Below, piece by piece: positions 12,132 to 23,464 of a DNA stretch of 64,000 nucleotides (its first letter is position 1; the number at the start of each line of letters is the position of its first letter). Where the stretch lies: positions 605,062 through 669,061 of the forward strand of contig CAJJDN010000033.1 in assembly GCA_905182985.1 (NCBI GenBank). The letters run 5' to 3'. Below the pieces are notes generated by a model. That model was not told where the DNA came from. It did not search any database and saw only the letters and a list, made by a program, of their open reading frames with translations. A program made the position numbers and the translations under genes. The DNA comes from Paramecium sonneborni (Eukaryota > Ciliophora > Oligohymenophorea > Peniculida > Parameciidae).

Positions 12132-13612
12132 ATGCTATATTGTCAGGAGTTGAAAAACAAGGCTTCTTCAATTATTTCATATACAAATTTAGGATGGTAA
12201 TAAACAGGAATAATATGTGATTGTCTCTAAGATAGATATGAGATTGAAATTAAATATTCTAAGGCAATAGAAAAATTAGCAACAAAATTAGCACCAATAA
12301 ATGAATTTTTTAGTGCTTCCTTTGGAATAAGAGCATAATTATCATCTCAATTTGCTGAAGAAATAAAAGGAGAAATTGATTTAATTAAATAGCTTATTGC
12401 TTAATAAAAAGCAACTCAATATATAGATTATATAAAATTGTGGGATAGTTAATTATAATCAATAAAATCAAATTTTAAAGCAGCAGAAGGATTTTTAAAA
12501 AATAAAAAAAGAGAATATGAAATTGAGGGAACATTAGAAATTGCATTTTCAGTTTGTTAATAAGAGAAACTTGAAAAATAAAGAAATAAGTATTATTAAA
12601 TATTAATAATATAGAGCTCTTGTATGTAAAAAAGAATATTAATAAGCTAAAGGAAATTATTTAGAATTAAAATAAGAAATGGAAGAGGTTTTGAAAGAGT
12701 AAGAAGTTGAAGTTACATTAGACTAAATTTAATAATTAAATTTATAAAGGCTGAATGCAGTCAAAGATTGTATTCTAAAAATATTTGTATATGAGTCTTC
12801 TATTGCAAAAAATCATTTATATGATTTAGAAAAGATGTCTGAAGTAATTTATAATTACAATAATTAGAGATTACATGATTAAGATTAAAATTAATTTATT
12901 GAAGAATTTATTAAAAAAAATAAATAATAGGAAATAAATTCTGTTGAATTGGAATCATTTCTTACTAAATTATTAGATAGTTAAGGTTAATAATAAATAT
13001 ATACAACTAATATCTATCCTATAGGACCTGAAAGGACAGAAGAATAAATTTAATAAGCTACATAGGAGATATAATAATCACCTTAAAAGTAGGAAGAATT
13101 TTTAAATTTTTTATCTTAAAAGTTCAATTCAAGTACCTTTTAATTATCTCTATAAGAGTTTATTTAATGTACAACTATATCTATAGGAATCTTGGATTAA
13201 GTAATTATTCCTTTTTAATAATTAAGTGTTATGAAAATAAGAATGCCGTATTGGCTTAATAGTTACTATAATTTAGTTTTGGACTATTCACTAAAGATAA
13301 GTAAACAAGATATATGTAGGACATGCTAGTGAATCATTAAATTTGGTAGTATCGTGATTATTGGGAAGCTGTTATCATAAACTAAATATCTAAGGTAAAA
13401 AAAGGAACCAAAGAAAATATCAATACAAGCATTCTTATTATTCTAACATAAGTAGCATAACATATGTTGATGTTCAAATTATCGCCAGATTTAGTTAGAG
13501 ATATTGTTTAAAAGTTTTCTTAATTTTTTAAATTGAACAAAGAAATAGCAGAGGATCTAATTGTAAAATATTAAATTATTATAATTAGTAAGCTATTAAC
13601 AGCTAAGTTTGA
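12132..13612 (+). CDS. F-BAR/FCH-like membrane-curvature protein
   Basis: 467 aa with introns at 12590-12614, 13201-13226 and 13563-13588 (25, 26, 26 nt). Residues about 10 to 230 are a long helical domain that opens like an FCH/F-BAR region: an early hydrophobic segment (SIISYTNLGW), then RYEIEIKYSKAIEKLATK, which resembles the RxxIExxYAxxLxxLA signature, followed by extended coiled helices. F-BAR domains dimerise, bind acidic phospholipids and bend membranes in endocytosis and cortical remodelling. A Gln-rich linker follows. The C-terminal 120 residues (FGLFTKDKQ, WQYRDYWEAVI) form a second helical domain that I cannot name. The exact start is uncertain because no upstream ATG improves the fit. 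Confidence 0.65.
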
Positions 13613-13879
13613 AATATAAATTTGTAATAAATTTTATAATTAAATAGAATAGTTTATATAATCTTAATTTTTTATTACAAACTTTGATAACAATTTGAAA
13701 ATATATTATCTTATATTTGATTCTAAAGTTTATAATTTAACACTATAATAATTGGTAGGATACTTTAATCTTAATCAATAAATGGTAGTGATGATTTTCT
13801 ACATTTATTATAAATAGATTATTCACTAAAAAATTAAGTTATGTTTGTTAAAAATATATGAAAATAAAAGAATTTGAAA

Positions 13880-14311
13880 TCAAAATTAGTAATCCTCCTT
13901 AATCGTTCCTTCATTATTTTGAATAGTATTATTAATAGGTTAAGATTGTTTTTTATAATTTTATGTATTATTATTGATTTCATGTTGATTATGATGATTA
14001 GGAGTTGATTTTTGTAACTTTTGTAAGATTTTAGTTAATGATTGATCTAAATTATGTGAAGAGAATGTTCTATATTGATTATATTTGATAGGCTTTAGCT
14101 GTTATATTTCATCAAAAATATTATTAAAGTTTAGAGATTAAGAATTAAGTTTTTAGATTTGTTAAGTGAGATTAGTTACTATTGATTATTATGAATTACT
14201 AATTTAAGAATCCTAAATATTTTTATCATTCAATTATTGTTTCAATAATTTGATCTATTCTTTATTTATTGAATTATTGAATTTGAATTTAGAGATAGAA
14301 TGTGTGGCCAT
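13880..14311 (-). CDS. Small polar protein, unknown
   Basis: 143 aa in one exon, from MATHSISKFKF to TGA 13880-13882. It is rich in Gln, Asn, Ser and Ile with short helical stretches (LLKQQLNDKN, SLTKILQKLQKS) and His/Asn-rich low complexity near the C-terminus. No known domain. It converges on the F-BAR-like gene with 267 bp between stops. The absence of TGA over 143 codons and the clean ATG support it moderately; it could be a lineage-specific protein. Confidence 0.55.
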
Positions 14312-14678
14312 TTTTATGGAAAATATTTATTTTTTTTCTATTTTAATTATAATGAAAATAGTGTTAATTTCTAGATTTGAATTGTATAAAAGGAATTAAG
14401 TAATATAGATAATTATAATATAAATACAGAAATGGAATAAATTGAAAGAGAAATAAAAGAGATAGATAAGTAATTAATTTATTAATTGATAATTATAAAT
14501 TATAAAAATGGAAAATAATATAATGTAGTTTCTCAGTTTGATAAATTGTAATGTCTAATTTTTGCGAATATAAATAATAATATATTTGTGAAAAATAAGT
14601 TATAGGATATTGGAAATATTGAGAAGTGATAAGTTAATTAAGAAAAATTGATTACATATTTTTAATTGACAAAAAGAA

Positions 14679-16228
14679 ATGTTTGTCGACTTATGGTTAA
14701 ATTTATGTTGTGCAAGAAAGCCAAAGCAAGAAGCGCAAGATCAACCTATAAGCATGAAAGAAGATTCAAATAAACCAATACTAGACACAGGATAAGTGTA
14801 TGTACCATCACCTGTTGAACAGAAAGCATTACAATCAACATCATAGGAGTTACGGCAGAAGTTATAAGAAGCTTAAGAGAAGCGGCAGCAAACATAACAA
14901 CTATAATAGCAGAACCATTTCTAGAATATGATAAATAAAGGAGCAGTAAAGACATCAATAGAAATGGAAGGTATGTTAACTATTTTTATTAAGAGTGGAA
15001 CCTGTCGAAGGATTTCTCTCATTATCTGATAATAAATCCAATAAGATGGCTAGCTGGGAAGCTTTAGAACTCTCAAGATAAAATGATGTTTTAGGATAAC
15101 TAGCTTAGTTCTCAATTTTAGCTAAGTCAATATCTTCTAATAATGGTCCATATTAAGGTAGTAATCCAGGTAGTCAACCATCATCTGATTAGTAAATTAT
15201 GTCTGGACCATACCCATAGTAAATATCATATCCAAAACATTAGGTAAAATATACAAAATCTTGCTTAAACTACATAATTGGATGTTATAGAAGAGTATCC
15301 TAAAAAATCTATGATAAAGTAAATAATCTAAATTCAATCTTAGATCATAAAGCTAAATGTCATTAGAAACTGGAAAAATTGAGAAAAAACGAATCCAAAA
15401 AGATAAAAAGCAATCAAATAATAAAACTTATAAAGCATCAGCAAATGATAATGCAGCTAGAAAAGAAGTTACTCATGCTAAACTTTGGGATAAGAATGAA
15501 GATGCAATTTTAAGATAAGCTTATTTAAATTTTAATGGAAATTGGAGAAAAATAGCAGAACAACTACCAGGAAGAAATATGAATTAATGTTCATAAAGAT
15601 GGAGAAGATTAAATCCTCAAGAAGTATATCTTATAATTGATCTTAAGAATAATAAAAAAAAATGGACTTTTGATGATGATTAAAAAATAATCCAACTTGT
15701 CTAAAAATACGATAAAAATTGGGCAGAAATAGCAAAACATTTATAAGGTAAAAGTGGAAAACAAATAAGAGAAAGGTATCTCAATAAATTAGATCCATCG
15801 ATTAATTCATCTCCTTGGACAAAAGAAGAAGATGATATTATTTTAAAAGTTTATAAAGAACATGGCGCTAAATGGAGTATCGCTTCAAAATAATTGAAAG
15901 GAAGACCAGTAAATATATTAATTTAAATTAATTAGGAAAATACTGTTAAAAATAGATTTTATTCTTATATAAGAAGAGTCTTTTTGGGTCAGTAGAACCC
16001 ATATTCAGTGGTTTTAAATAATGGTGATATTAATGGTCATGATAATACATTATCCCAAGATAGTGAATCCATTAAATAAGCTTTATCAATGGACTAAACT
16101 CCTTCAGTATTATTGATTTTAATATAATTTAGTTCACTGCTTCTTCATACTTAAGTTCTTTTATGGATGATGATTATTTGGAAGATGAAGATGAACCAAA
16201 TGAATAAGAAGATCAGTTTAAAATTTGA
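14679..16228 (+). CDS. Three-repeat (R1R2R3) Myb DNA-binding protein
   Basis: 465 aa in seven exons; introns at 14971-14995, 15219-15243, 15319-15343, 15624-15647, 15909-15935 and 16107-16132 (24 to 27 nt). Three adjacent Myb repeats lie at about residues 243-288, 294-340 and 345-395, each with the spaced tryptophans or aromatic substitutes (LWDKNED...NWRKIA...RWRRLNP; KWTFDDD...NWAEIA...RYLNKLDP; PWTKEED...KWSIAS...RFYSYIRR). This is the animal-type c-Myb arrangement, which implies a sequence-specific nuclear transcription factor. Before it is a Gln/Ser-rich region starting MFVDLWLNLCC and containing a short coiled coil (LRQKLQEAQEKRQQ); after it an acidic tail (MDDDYLEDEDE) that could be an activation segment. 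Joining the N-terminal exons to the Myb part depends on the third intron; without it the Myb ORF would start at 15357. Confidence 0.85.
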
Positions 16229-16241
16229 TATTATTTTTTTA

Positions 16242-17213
16242 ATGGGAAATTAATGTAATCATGTTGAAATCAATGACAATGAATTCAAATCTGTTTAAAT
16301 TGAAGATGATTCTGATTCATTCTTAATCTAAAAATTTGATCCAAAAATCAATCTTCTCAAAAACTCTGATCTAAAAAATATACAATCTCTTGATTCATTA
16401 AACAGTACAAAAACACAATTTCATGATAAAGTTAAGAAGGTCCCTTTTAATGTTAAATTACATCGCAAAAGAACATTGCATTATGAAAGTATCCATGATT
16501 CTCAAGCTTAATCTCCAACAAATTAAGTTTCTGAGTATTTTGAATATCCAAATGGTGTTTATTAAGGTTATTTAGTAGATGGGAAAAGAGAAGGTTAGGG
16601 CTAGTTTTTTTATCATGATGGATCATATTTCAAAGGTGATTGGAAAAATGACATGGCAAACGGTTTTGGAAAAATTAAGTTTTAGGAAGGAGAATAATAT
16701 GAAGGAGAGTTCTTAAATGATTAACAACATGGTTTTGGTAAGTACATATCGAATTAGTTGAAATATGAAGGATAATGGAAGGAAAATCTACCTTGCGGAA
16801 ATGGAATTGAGATTTATAATAAATATTACATATATGAGGGAGAGTTTTAAAATGGATTGAAACATGGAAAAGGTAAAATTCAATGGTACAAGGATGATTC
16901 AAGATATGAAGGAGAGTTTTGTGAAAATCAATTAAATGGAAAAGGCATTTACTATTTTGGAGATAAAGAAATTTACGAAGGATAATTCAAAGATGGGAAA
17001 ATGCATGGATATGGAAAGTTTGAATGGCCAAATGGAAAAATATATGAAGGAAATTATTATTTAGGAAGAAAATAAGGATTTGGAAAGTTTACTGCACCTG
17101 ATAGAATTTATACAGGAGAATGGTATGATGGAGTGTATCATGGATATGGAAAATTAGAAAACAAAGACAAAGTAATAGAAGGATATTGGGTAAATGGAGT
17201 TTTCTAAAAATGA
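16242..17213 (+). CDS. MORN-repeat protein with N-terminal lipidation signal
   Basis: 323 aa in one exon, starting only 13 bp after the Myb gene's stop. It begins MGNQCNHVE, another Gly2/Cys5 signal fitting myristoylation plus palmitoylation. A 100-residue polar linker is followed by about nine MORN units (VYQGYLVDGKREGQG, SYFKGDWKNDMANGFG, QYEGEFLNDQQHGFG, KIYEGNYYLGRKQGFG). The overall design equals that of the gene at 6634, but this copy has no introns while the other has five. Probable role: membrane or cortex scaffold, by analogy with MORN families. Confidence 0.92.
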
Positions 17214-17418
17214 ATTTTCCTAATTTACTTTTTATATTATTTAATGAATAATATTAGTAATTTTATAGACACAACAGTTTTATATTCTATTCTTAAGATC
17301 AAGATTACAATCAATAAATAATAAATAAATAAGGATTGATATTAGTAATTTGTTGGAATTAAAAATATTGAATGCAGATTATATATGATCATATTAATGA
17401 AATATTAATTAAAAACGG

Positions 17419-18699
17419 ATGAAACGAATTGTTTTGTTAGCATATTTGTGCATATATACATTTGCAACTGATTCTGTCAAAGATTTTGAATTCTTGACTT
17501 AAAGTGATTATGGAAAAAAAGTATTAAAAGAATAATAGCTAGTTCTGAAATCTAGTTAAAGTAATTATATAAATAATTAACAAGACCCTGTTGATTTGAT
17601 TATTAATTTAAATCATTTTGAATCTGAGCTTGTGATGGATAGTGAGAAGATAATGAAAGAGTATTAGACAATCTATACAAGCAGTATATATATTCAAAAT
17701 TTATAAAATAGATATTGAAAGAAAATAAGCATTGAAATAAAAGATATTCTTATCGAAATATCAATTACAAAATGTTGGTGAAGAACTTACTATTGTTACA
17801 AAAGAAAAAGAATTTTCAGAAAAAATATATGAAGAAAGAAAAAAATTATTAACAGAAGAAAATAAATTTGTTCCTTAAATGCAAGCTATTCGTAATGATG
17901 AAGTATTATAAGCAATTTTATTATTAGGTTGATAAATTATAAACTTTAAAAAAAGAAATTAATCAAACATCTAAAGTCATTAACTCATTTTTATAATAAT
18001 TTTAAGGTTTAGCACATTTTTTAGCAAAAAAACCAGATTTAAGTGAATCACCAGCATTCTTAGCTAATAATAAATAGAATGATGAATTAAATAAGTTTAA
18101 ATCAATGTGCAATGATATAAGAAATGAATTAGATACTGTTGTGATTGATAACCCTTACACTTTAGTCTTATGTATTTTCACATATTAAGACATAAGTTTC
18201 ATTGAAGCCATTATTGGCTACTGAAAATGCTCATTTGATTGAAGAGGTTCCTTAATTATTAAAAACATTGAATCTTGCTTTAGAATCAAGTTCTGAAGAA
18301 ATTGAAGCTGTAAGTAATGAGAGATAAGAATTGTTTAATATTGAAAAAAATGAACTTAAAAAAGATGTAGATAAAAGATCAGCTGAAGTAAATTAACTAT
18401 TTAATTAATTAGTGTGATTAAATTAAATAAATATTTGAAAGATCTTCTGTTGATTTAGATAAATTAACAAATTAATAAGCTGATTTGAAAAAAAAGATTG
18501 CTTAATTATAAACAGAATAAGAATAATTATAATCTGATATGGAAGGATAATAAGTATTAATATTTATTTAATAAAATAGAGAGAATACAGAAATAAATTA
18601 AAGAATAATTTAGCGAATTTAGGATTGATTAGGAAAATTAAGTACTTATTGAGTTAAAACAATAAAGGATATTTGCAATTCATTAAGAATTAAAAATGA
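17419..18699 (+). CDS. Secreted coiled-coil protein, possibly trichocyst-matrix-like
   Basis: 381 aa in six exons; introns at 17684-17711, 17928-17955, 18165-18189, 18414-18441 and 18554-18579 (25 to 28 nt). The first 17 residues (MKRIVLLAYLCIYTFA) are a clear signal peptide. The remainder is helical with long coiled-coil runs (KEFSEKIYEERKKLLTEE, ELKKDVDKRSAEVNQL, LTNQQADLKKKIAQLQ) and no further membrane segment. Size, signal peptide and heptad-rich character resemble the trichocyst matrix proteins stored in ciliate extrusomes, but I see none of their diagnostic processing motifs, so that link is tentative. Two of the introns have non-GTA donors (GTT, GTG, or GTC), yet they are needed to keep the frame. 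Confidence 0.7.
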
Positions 18700-18994
18700 G
18701 GAGCATATATGTTTGTTTTAATCTATATATTTATATAATAATTAAACGTCAACTTTATTTATAGTTATTGTTATAAGCCATTCTAAAATGAATTATTTTT
18801 TGTATTAATTAGATAATTTATAGATATTTAATATAAATTAATTTAATAAATAATATTGTTGTGATTCATGATCTATGTAAGTTGAGATTGTAATTTGATG
18901 CATTTTGTCTATTAAATAAGCATTTATTAATACGGATTAATAATATTGTTATAAATTTCAAGTTAATCTATTAAGTGGAAATTTTAAATAACAA

Positions 18995-19854
18995 ATGGAA
19001 ATCATTGAAACTTATAACAATTCAAAATAACTAATTGGAGGAATATATAATAAAGATGAACTTGTAATTGCTTAATGGGGTGGCAATGTTATATTTAGGA
19101 AAAAAAATGAAATGGATGTTAAAATTAATACATTCTGTGTTGGTAATAAATAAATTTATATTTTAAAGGACTTTTAAAGATTACAGGTGATAAATACTTA
19201 TGCTTTACAAGCAAAAATCATTTATTATAAATTAATGAAGATAGGAAGATTGAATAAATAGATTAGCAAGATAGTCCTTATTTTGTAAGTGATTTTTATT
19301 TGAAAACATGTCTATTTATGCACAATACAATCTAATAATAAAGATTTTTATGTCTTTGGAATATGCTAACACAATAGAAATCTAAATATGAACATATCAG
19401 CAGCATTACAAGTGTAATGGCTGCTGATGATGGCATTTGGTTGGGAGATAAGGATGGATATTTAAATTTTATTACATATAAACTAAAGCTTCAAAAACGT
19501 GTTAAAAGTATGTAAATCTATTATATCACAGTATTTTAGAATGAAATCTCCAAAATTTAAATTATGAACTAGAAAATATATTGTACTTCATAATAGTAAC
19601 TTAAACTATTTTTTTCAAATTAAGTTATCTTAATTTCTACTTTCGATAGTGAAATTAGCTGTATTGGTGCATTTAAAAATAAATTAATATTAGGAACAAC
19701 AAATGGATAGTTAATGATTTAAGAAAATTAGAAGAATTTTTAAAAACATCAGATACATACTAATTCCATTACGAGTTTCTCTGTTAATGATACTCAAATT
19801 GTAACTACAAGCAGTGATCGTACTGCTAAAATCATTCAATTAAGAACTGAATGA
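18995..19854 (+). CDS. Short WD40-type beta-propeller protein
   Basis: 269 aa with introns at 19143-19168 (26 nt) and 19508-19531 (24 nt; removing it is in-frame, so its use is not certain). Repeated beta-blade patterns can be read, ending with a good WD unit: HTNSITSFSVNDTQIVTTSSD followed by RTAKIIQL. Earlier blades are divergent (ITSVMAADDGIWLGDKDG, EISCIGAFKNKLILGTTNG). At this length it would make about five to six blades, fewer than the usual seven, so it may be a fragment-like or very divergent propeller. Function unknown; WD proteins are usually scaffolds. Confidence 0.7.
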
Positions 19855-20033
19855 AATATATATATATATAAAAAAGATTAATATTCAAATTATTCAGACA
19901 TATTAGAATTCCTTTAATAAATAGAATGCAATTATATTTAATATTTGTGTTTATTAATTTTATTTCTAATTGAATTTGATTATTTTTAAGAATTAAATTA
20001 TAAATATTTTATACTTATATTTTAATTAATAAA

Positions 20034-23000
20034 ATGAGTAAAATACCTTAACATCATGAAGAAGATTAAAATTTGTTAGGAAATGAAAATACACAAGAAT
20101 AATTTCAATCTACAGTTCAAAGGTTTTCATCAAGTTCTAATTGGGAGGAACATGATAAACCTAATAAAAAACCAGATCAACCAGGTCCATCCAAAATTGA
20201 TGCTATAGTGATTTTGATTATAATATTTATGATTGGATTAGCAGGATTTTGGTTAGTGAAACATTACAATGGTAATGAATGATCGTTCTATTCATTAGTG
20301 GTGATACCTGAAAAACCAATAGAAAATAATAATAATGTACGTGTTAGTCCATAATTAGTTCATCCAAAAGAATCAGTTGTTTAAGATGTTTTTAATAAAA
20401 TAAGTGAAGGTCTTTAAAATTTAGGATAAGAAAAGGCTGAGAAGGAGTTTACTATAGAAGATGAAAAAACTTTAGATGAAGTTTTAGATGATTATATGTC
20501 AAAAATTGAATAATACACTGATATACGTACTGTCTGGGTAGATGATGATGATGTAGAAATTAATAATTAAAATAATAAAGATTTAATAAGTAAATAAACA
20601 GAAATCGAACAAAAGTTGGAATAGTAGTTAAATATTGTTGAGGATTTAGAAGAATTAATTATATCATAAGAAGGTGAAATATAAATTATTAAACCAGTCT
20701 TTTCTAAGAATATTTATACATATAAAGAATTATAAAATGGTTTAAAGGTTTTATACATTTAATCTACAACTGAAAGTATTACTTTAGTAGCATCATTAAA
20801 TATTGGAAGAATTAATGATCCTTAAGAACAACCTGGATTAACAGAATTAATGTTTAAATGCTTATAAACCAATTTTTAAATTGAAGTCAATGAATATTAC
20901 ACAAATTTTATAATTCAATTAAATTTATTGGAAGAATTAAATGCTAAATTGTTAGAACTTTATATGATATTCACAGAACCAATATTTGTTGATATTGTTA
21001 AAAATGCTAAAGAATTATTTGAAAAAATGATGAATGAGTCTAAATCTGCTCATTTTCAATATGTGTCTTAATTTTTAAATTCATTAGCAAATTTATAAGA
21101 ATTATCTATTTTATCTGTTGAATAAGATCAAATATAATAGTATTTTATTCAGCATATTTCTTCAGATACTATTAGTTTTGTATTCAAAAGTTAAGAGGAA
21201 TACGAAATTATTTAAACAAAAATCTTATAATCAAATTTAATGAAATTAAAGAATTTACATAAATATCATGATCCAACTTATGAAAATAACTTTCCTCAAG
21301 GCAGACAAATTCTTAAATTTAAAAGTGAAACAGAGAGTTTATTATTATTATCAATAAGTGATGAATAAAGTTGTTAAAGATTTTTATCTTATTTATTACC
21401 TAAGCCATTCATAGGTTCAATAGAATAAAATTAATTATTAGTTAAATTAGATATTGATATTAATAATACTTTACCTACAATTAACAAATTTATTTCATTT
21501 CTCAACTTTCTTTAATAAGCAGATGAAATTTAATTAACATATTTATATTCTTAAATGTTAGTAACAGAAGAATTATTATTTAATACTAAATACGAAGAAG
21601 ATTTATTAAAAATTAGTTAGAATTTATTTAAAGATCCTATCTATGGATTAAAAGGTGAAGAAAGTTTACGTATTTTTGATAAAGATGAATTTGATTAATA
21701 TTTAACAAATTTACAAAATAATTTTATTGTTTTGATTGGAAGTGATAACTTTTAATTGGATCCAAATCATAAATCAATTAATGATGATTCAATCTTTATA
21801 GTAGATGCTGTATTAAATAAACTTCATTAAGAATTTTAATTTGATTTAAAACCTTTAACAAAGTAGTTTGATTAAACAAATTAATATTAATTTGAATTAC
21901 CATAATTAAGTACATTTTTACCTGAAAATTTGGCTTTAGTATCAGTATGTTAAGAACCAATCATAGCTTATGAATAGTCATAAACTTAAATTGATAATTA
22001 AAGTAATGTAGTGAGAGAAAGTAAGTATGATGGATCAAAAGAAATAGATTTTGAAACTATAGAATTTAAATGTTAATTTCCTATTCCCAATTTTACAAAT
22101 AATTGTATAGAATAAGAAAAAGCTGCATAAATATCTTTAGTGCCATTTTAAATTTCAAGTAATGTATGGTGGAAACCTAGTAGATTAGGTGCTATGGTTT
22201 TTACAGGATTATTTATTGAAAAACCAGAATCAACTTTAGTAGAAGGTAAAACAATGCTGAAGTTATTGCAAAAATTTTATACAGAATTGTCAAAGAAATA
22301 ATTTTAATAAGAAATTTTATTTGGTTATGAATTAAGTTTTAAGGAAACAATAAATGGACTTAATATATAAATGTTAAGTTATTCTGAAAAATAATCAGAA
22401 TTTTAGGATAAAGTTTTTGATTTAATGGATACTGATGATGAACAATTATTTATTTATGTAAAGGATTTGTTAAGTTAGGATATTAAAAGATTTCATGATT
22501 AAAAATTATCATTATTAACTTAATAACACTATTTACCTAAAATTATGCTACGTCCTGTTAGTTCTCCTTAAGAAATATTGGATGAATTAACTAAAATTGA
22601 CTATTAAAGATTTTAAATATTCTAAGCTAAATTATTAACTAGTAAAATATAAATTTTGAATTTGGGAAATATTTTACCAAATGATAGTGTATTTGAAGAT
22701 TCATAAGAAACTTATATAACAAGAACTTTGAATTTAAAAGGACAAAATTTATAGTATAAAGTGAAAAGAGAGTCAAATATTGATATGAGTTCATCAGTTT
22801 TAAATTATTACTAAACAGGTTTGAAAAATTTGGAAAACACTGCTAAATTATATTTTTATGCTGATTTCTTATAATAATATTCGAATAATTATTTTCCAAT
22901 GGGATAATAAATTTAGATAAAGAGAAGAGCATTGGGATGTGCAGATGGTTTATAGATTTTTATGTAAGGATTAAATCCTTTAAAAGGAAAGGAATAAATT

Positions 23001-23369
23001 GATTAATTTATAAAGCAAGCAAATATTTATTTAAATAAATAATTAGATGAAGAAATTTTAGATTAGAAGACTTAAACAATTAATAGATTATAAAATGAAA
23101 TCAAATTTAAGAGTATTTAAGAAGAAGGATAATTTATTTGGGATAAAATTGTTAATAAAAATTATGCATTTACAGAAATATAAGATGTTATAAGATATTT
23201 AGATGAAGTATTTCCATAAAAGCTTAGAGAATGTTAATATTTAACAATGTAAGGGTCAATTAGTGTTTAAGTATATGGAATATAAGAATAGATTGATTAA
23301 AATGGAAGTATTGAATATGTGGACGAACTGACTGGTTAGGATATATATGAATGCTTATTTCAATTATGA
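20034..23369 (+). CDS. Membrane-anchored M16 (insulinase-like) protein lacking the zinc motif
   Basis: 1102 aa with one 27-nt intron (20272-20298). A cytosolic Gln/Asn-rich N-terminus of about 55 residues is followed by one strong membrane helix (about 57-75, AIVILIIIFMIGLAGFWLV) and a large remainder, so topology is probably type II. From about residue 225 the sequence follows the insulin-degrading enzyme/nardilysin layout: ELQNGLKVLYIQS, then a strand and the helix that normally carries HxxEH. Here that helix reads PGLTELMFKC (near residue 260), so both zinc-binding histidines and the catalytic Glu position are not preserved. The LPxxNxFxPxN-like segment (ELPQLSTFLPENLAL) between the two halves is recognisable. 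Probably a catalytically dead M16 scaffold or chaperone. It converges on the DENN gene with 95 bp between stops. Confidence 0.8.
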
Positions 23370-23464
23370 TCGATTAGTTTAATGTATTTATGTAAATTTG
23401 TAGATTAGGGAAAATAAATTGAATAATTATACTGGTATACAAATTTATGAAATATAAATTAAAT

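Noticed and set aside
14432..14629. 65-codon plus-strand ORF (MEQIEREIKEIDKQ)
   Set aside because: It is short and has no domain; in a code with only TGA as stop, such ORFs are frequent by chance. It could be real, but the evidence is too thin.
15357..16228. Myb gene starting at the internal ATG 15357 with a separate upstream gene
   Set aside because: Two 25-nt introns at 15219-15243 and 15319-15343 join the upstream exons to the Myb frame exactly, giving one gene of 466 codons including the stop. The shorter start remains possible as an alternative.
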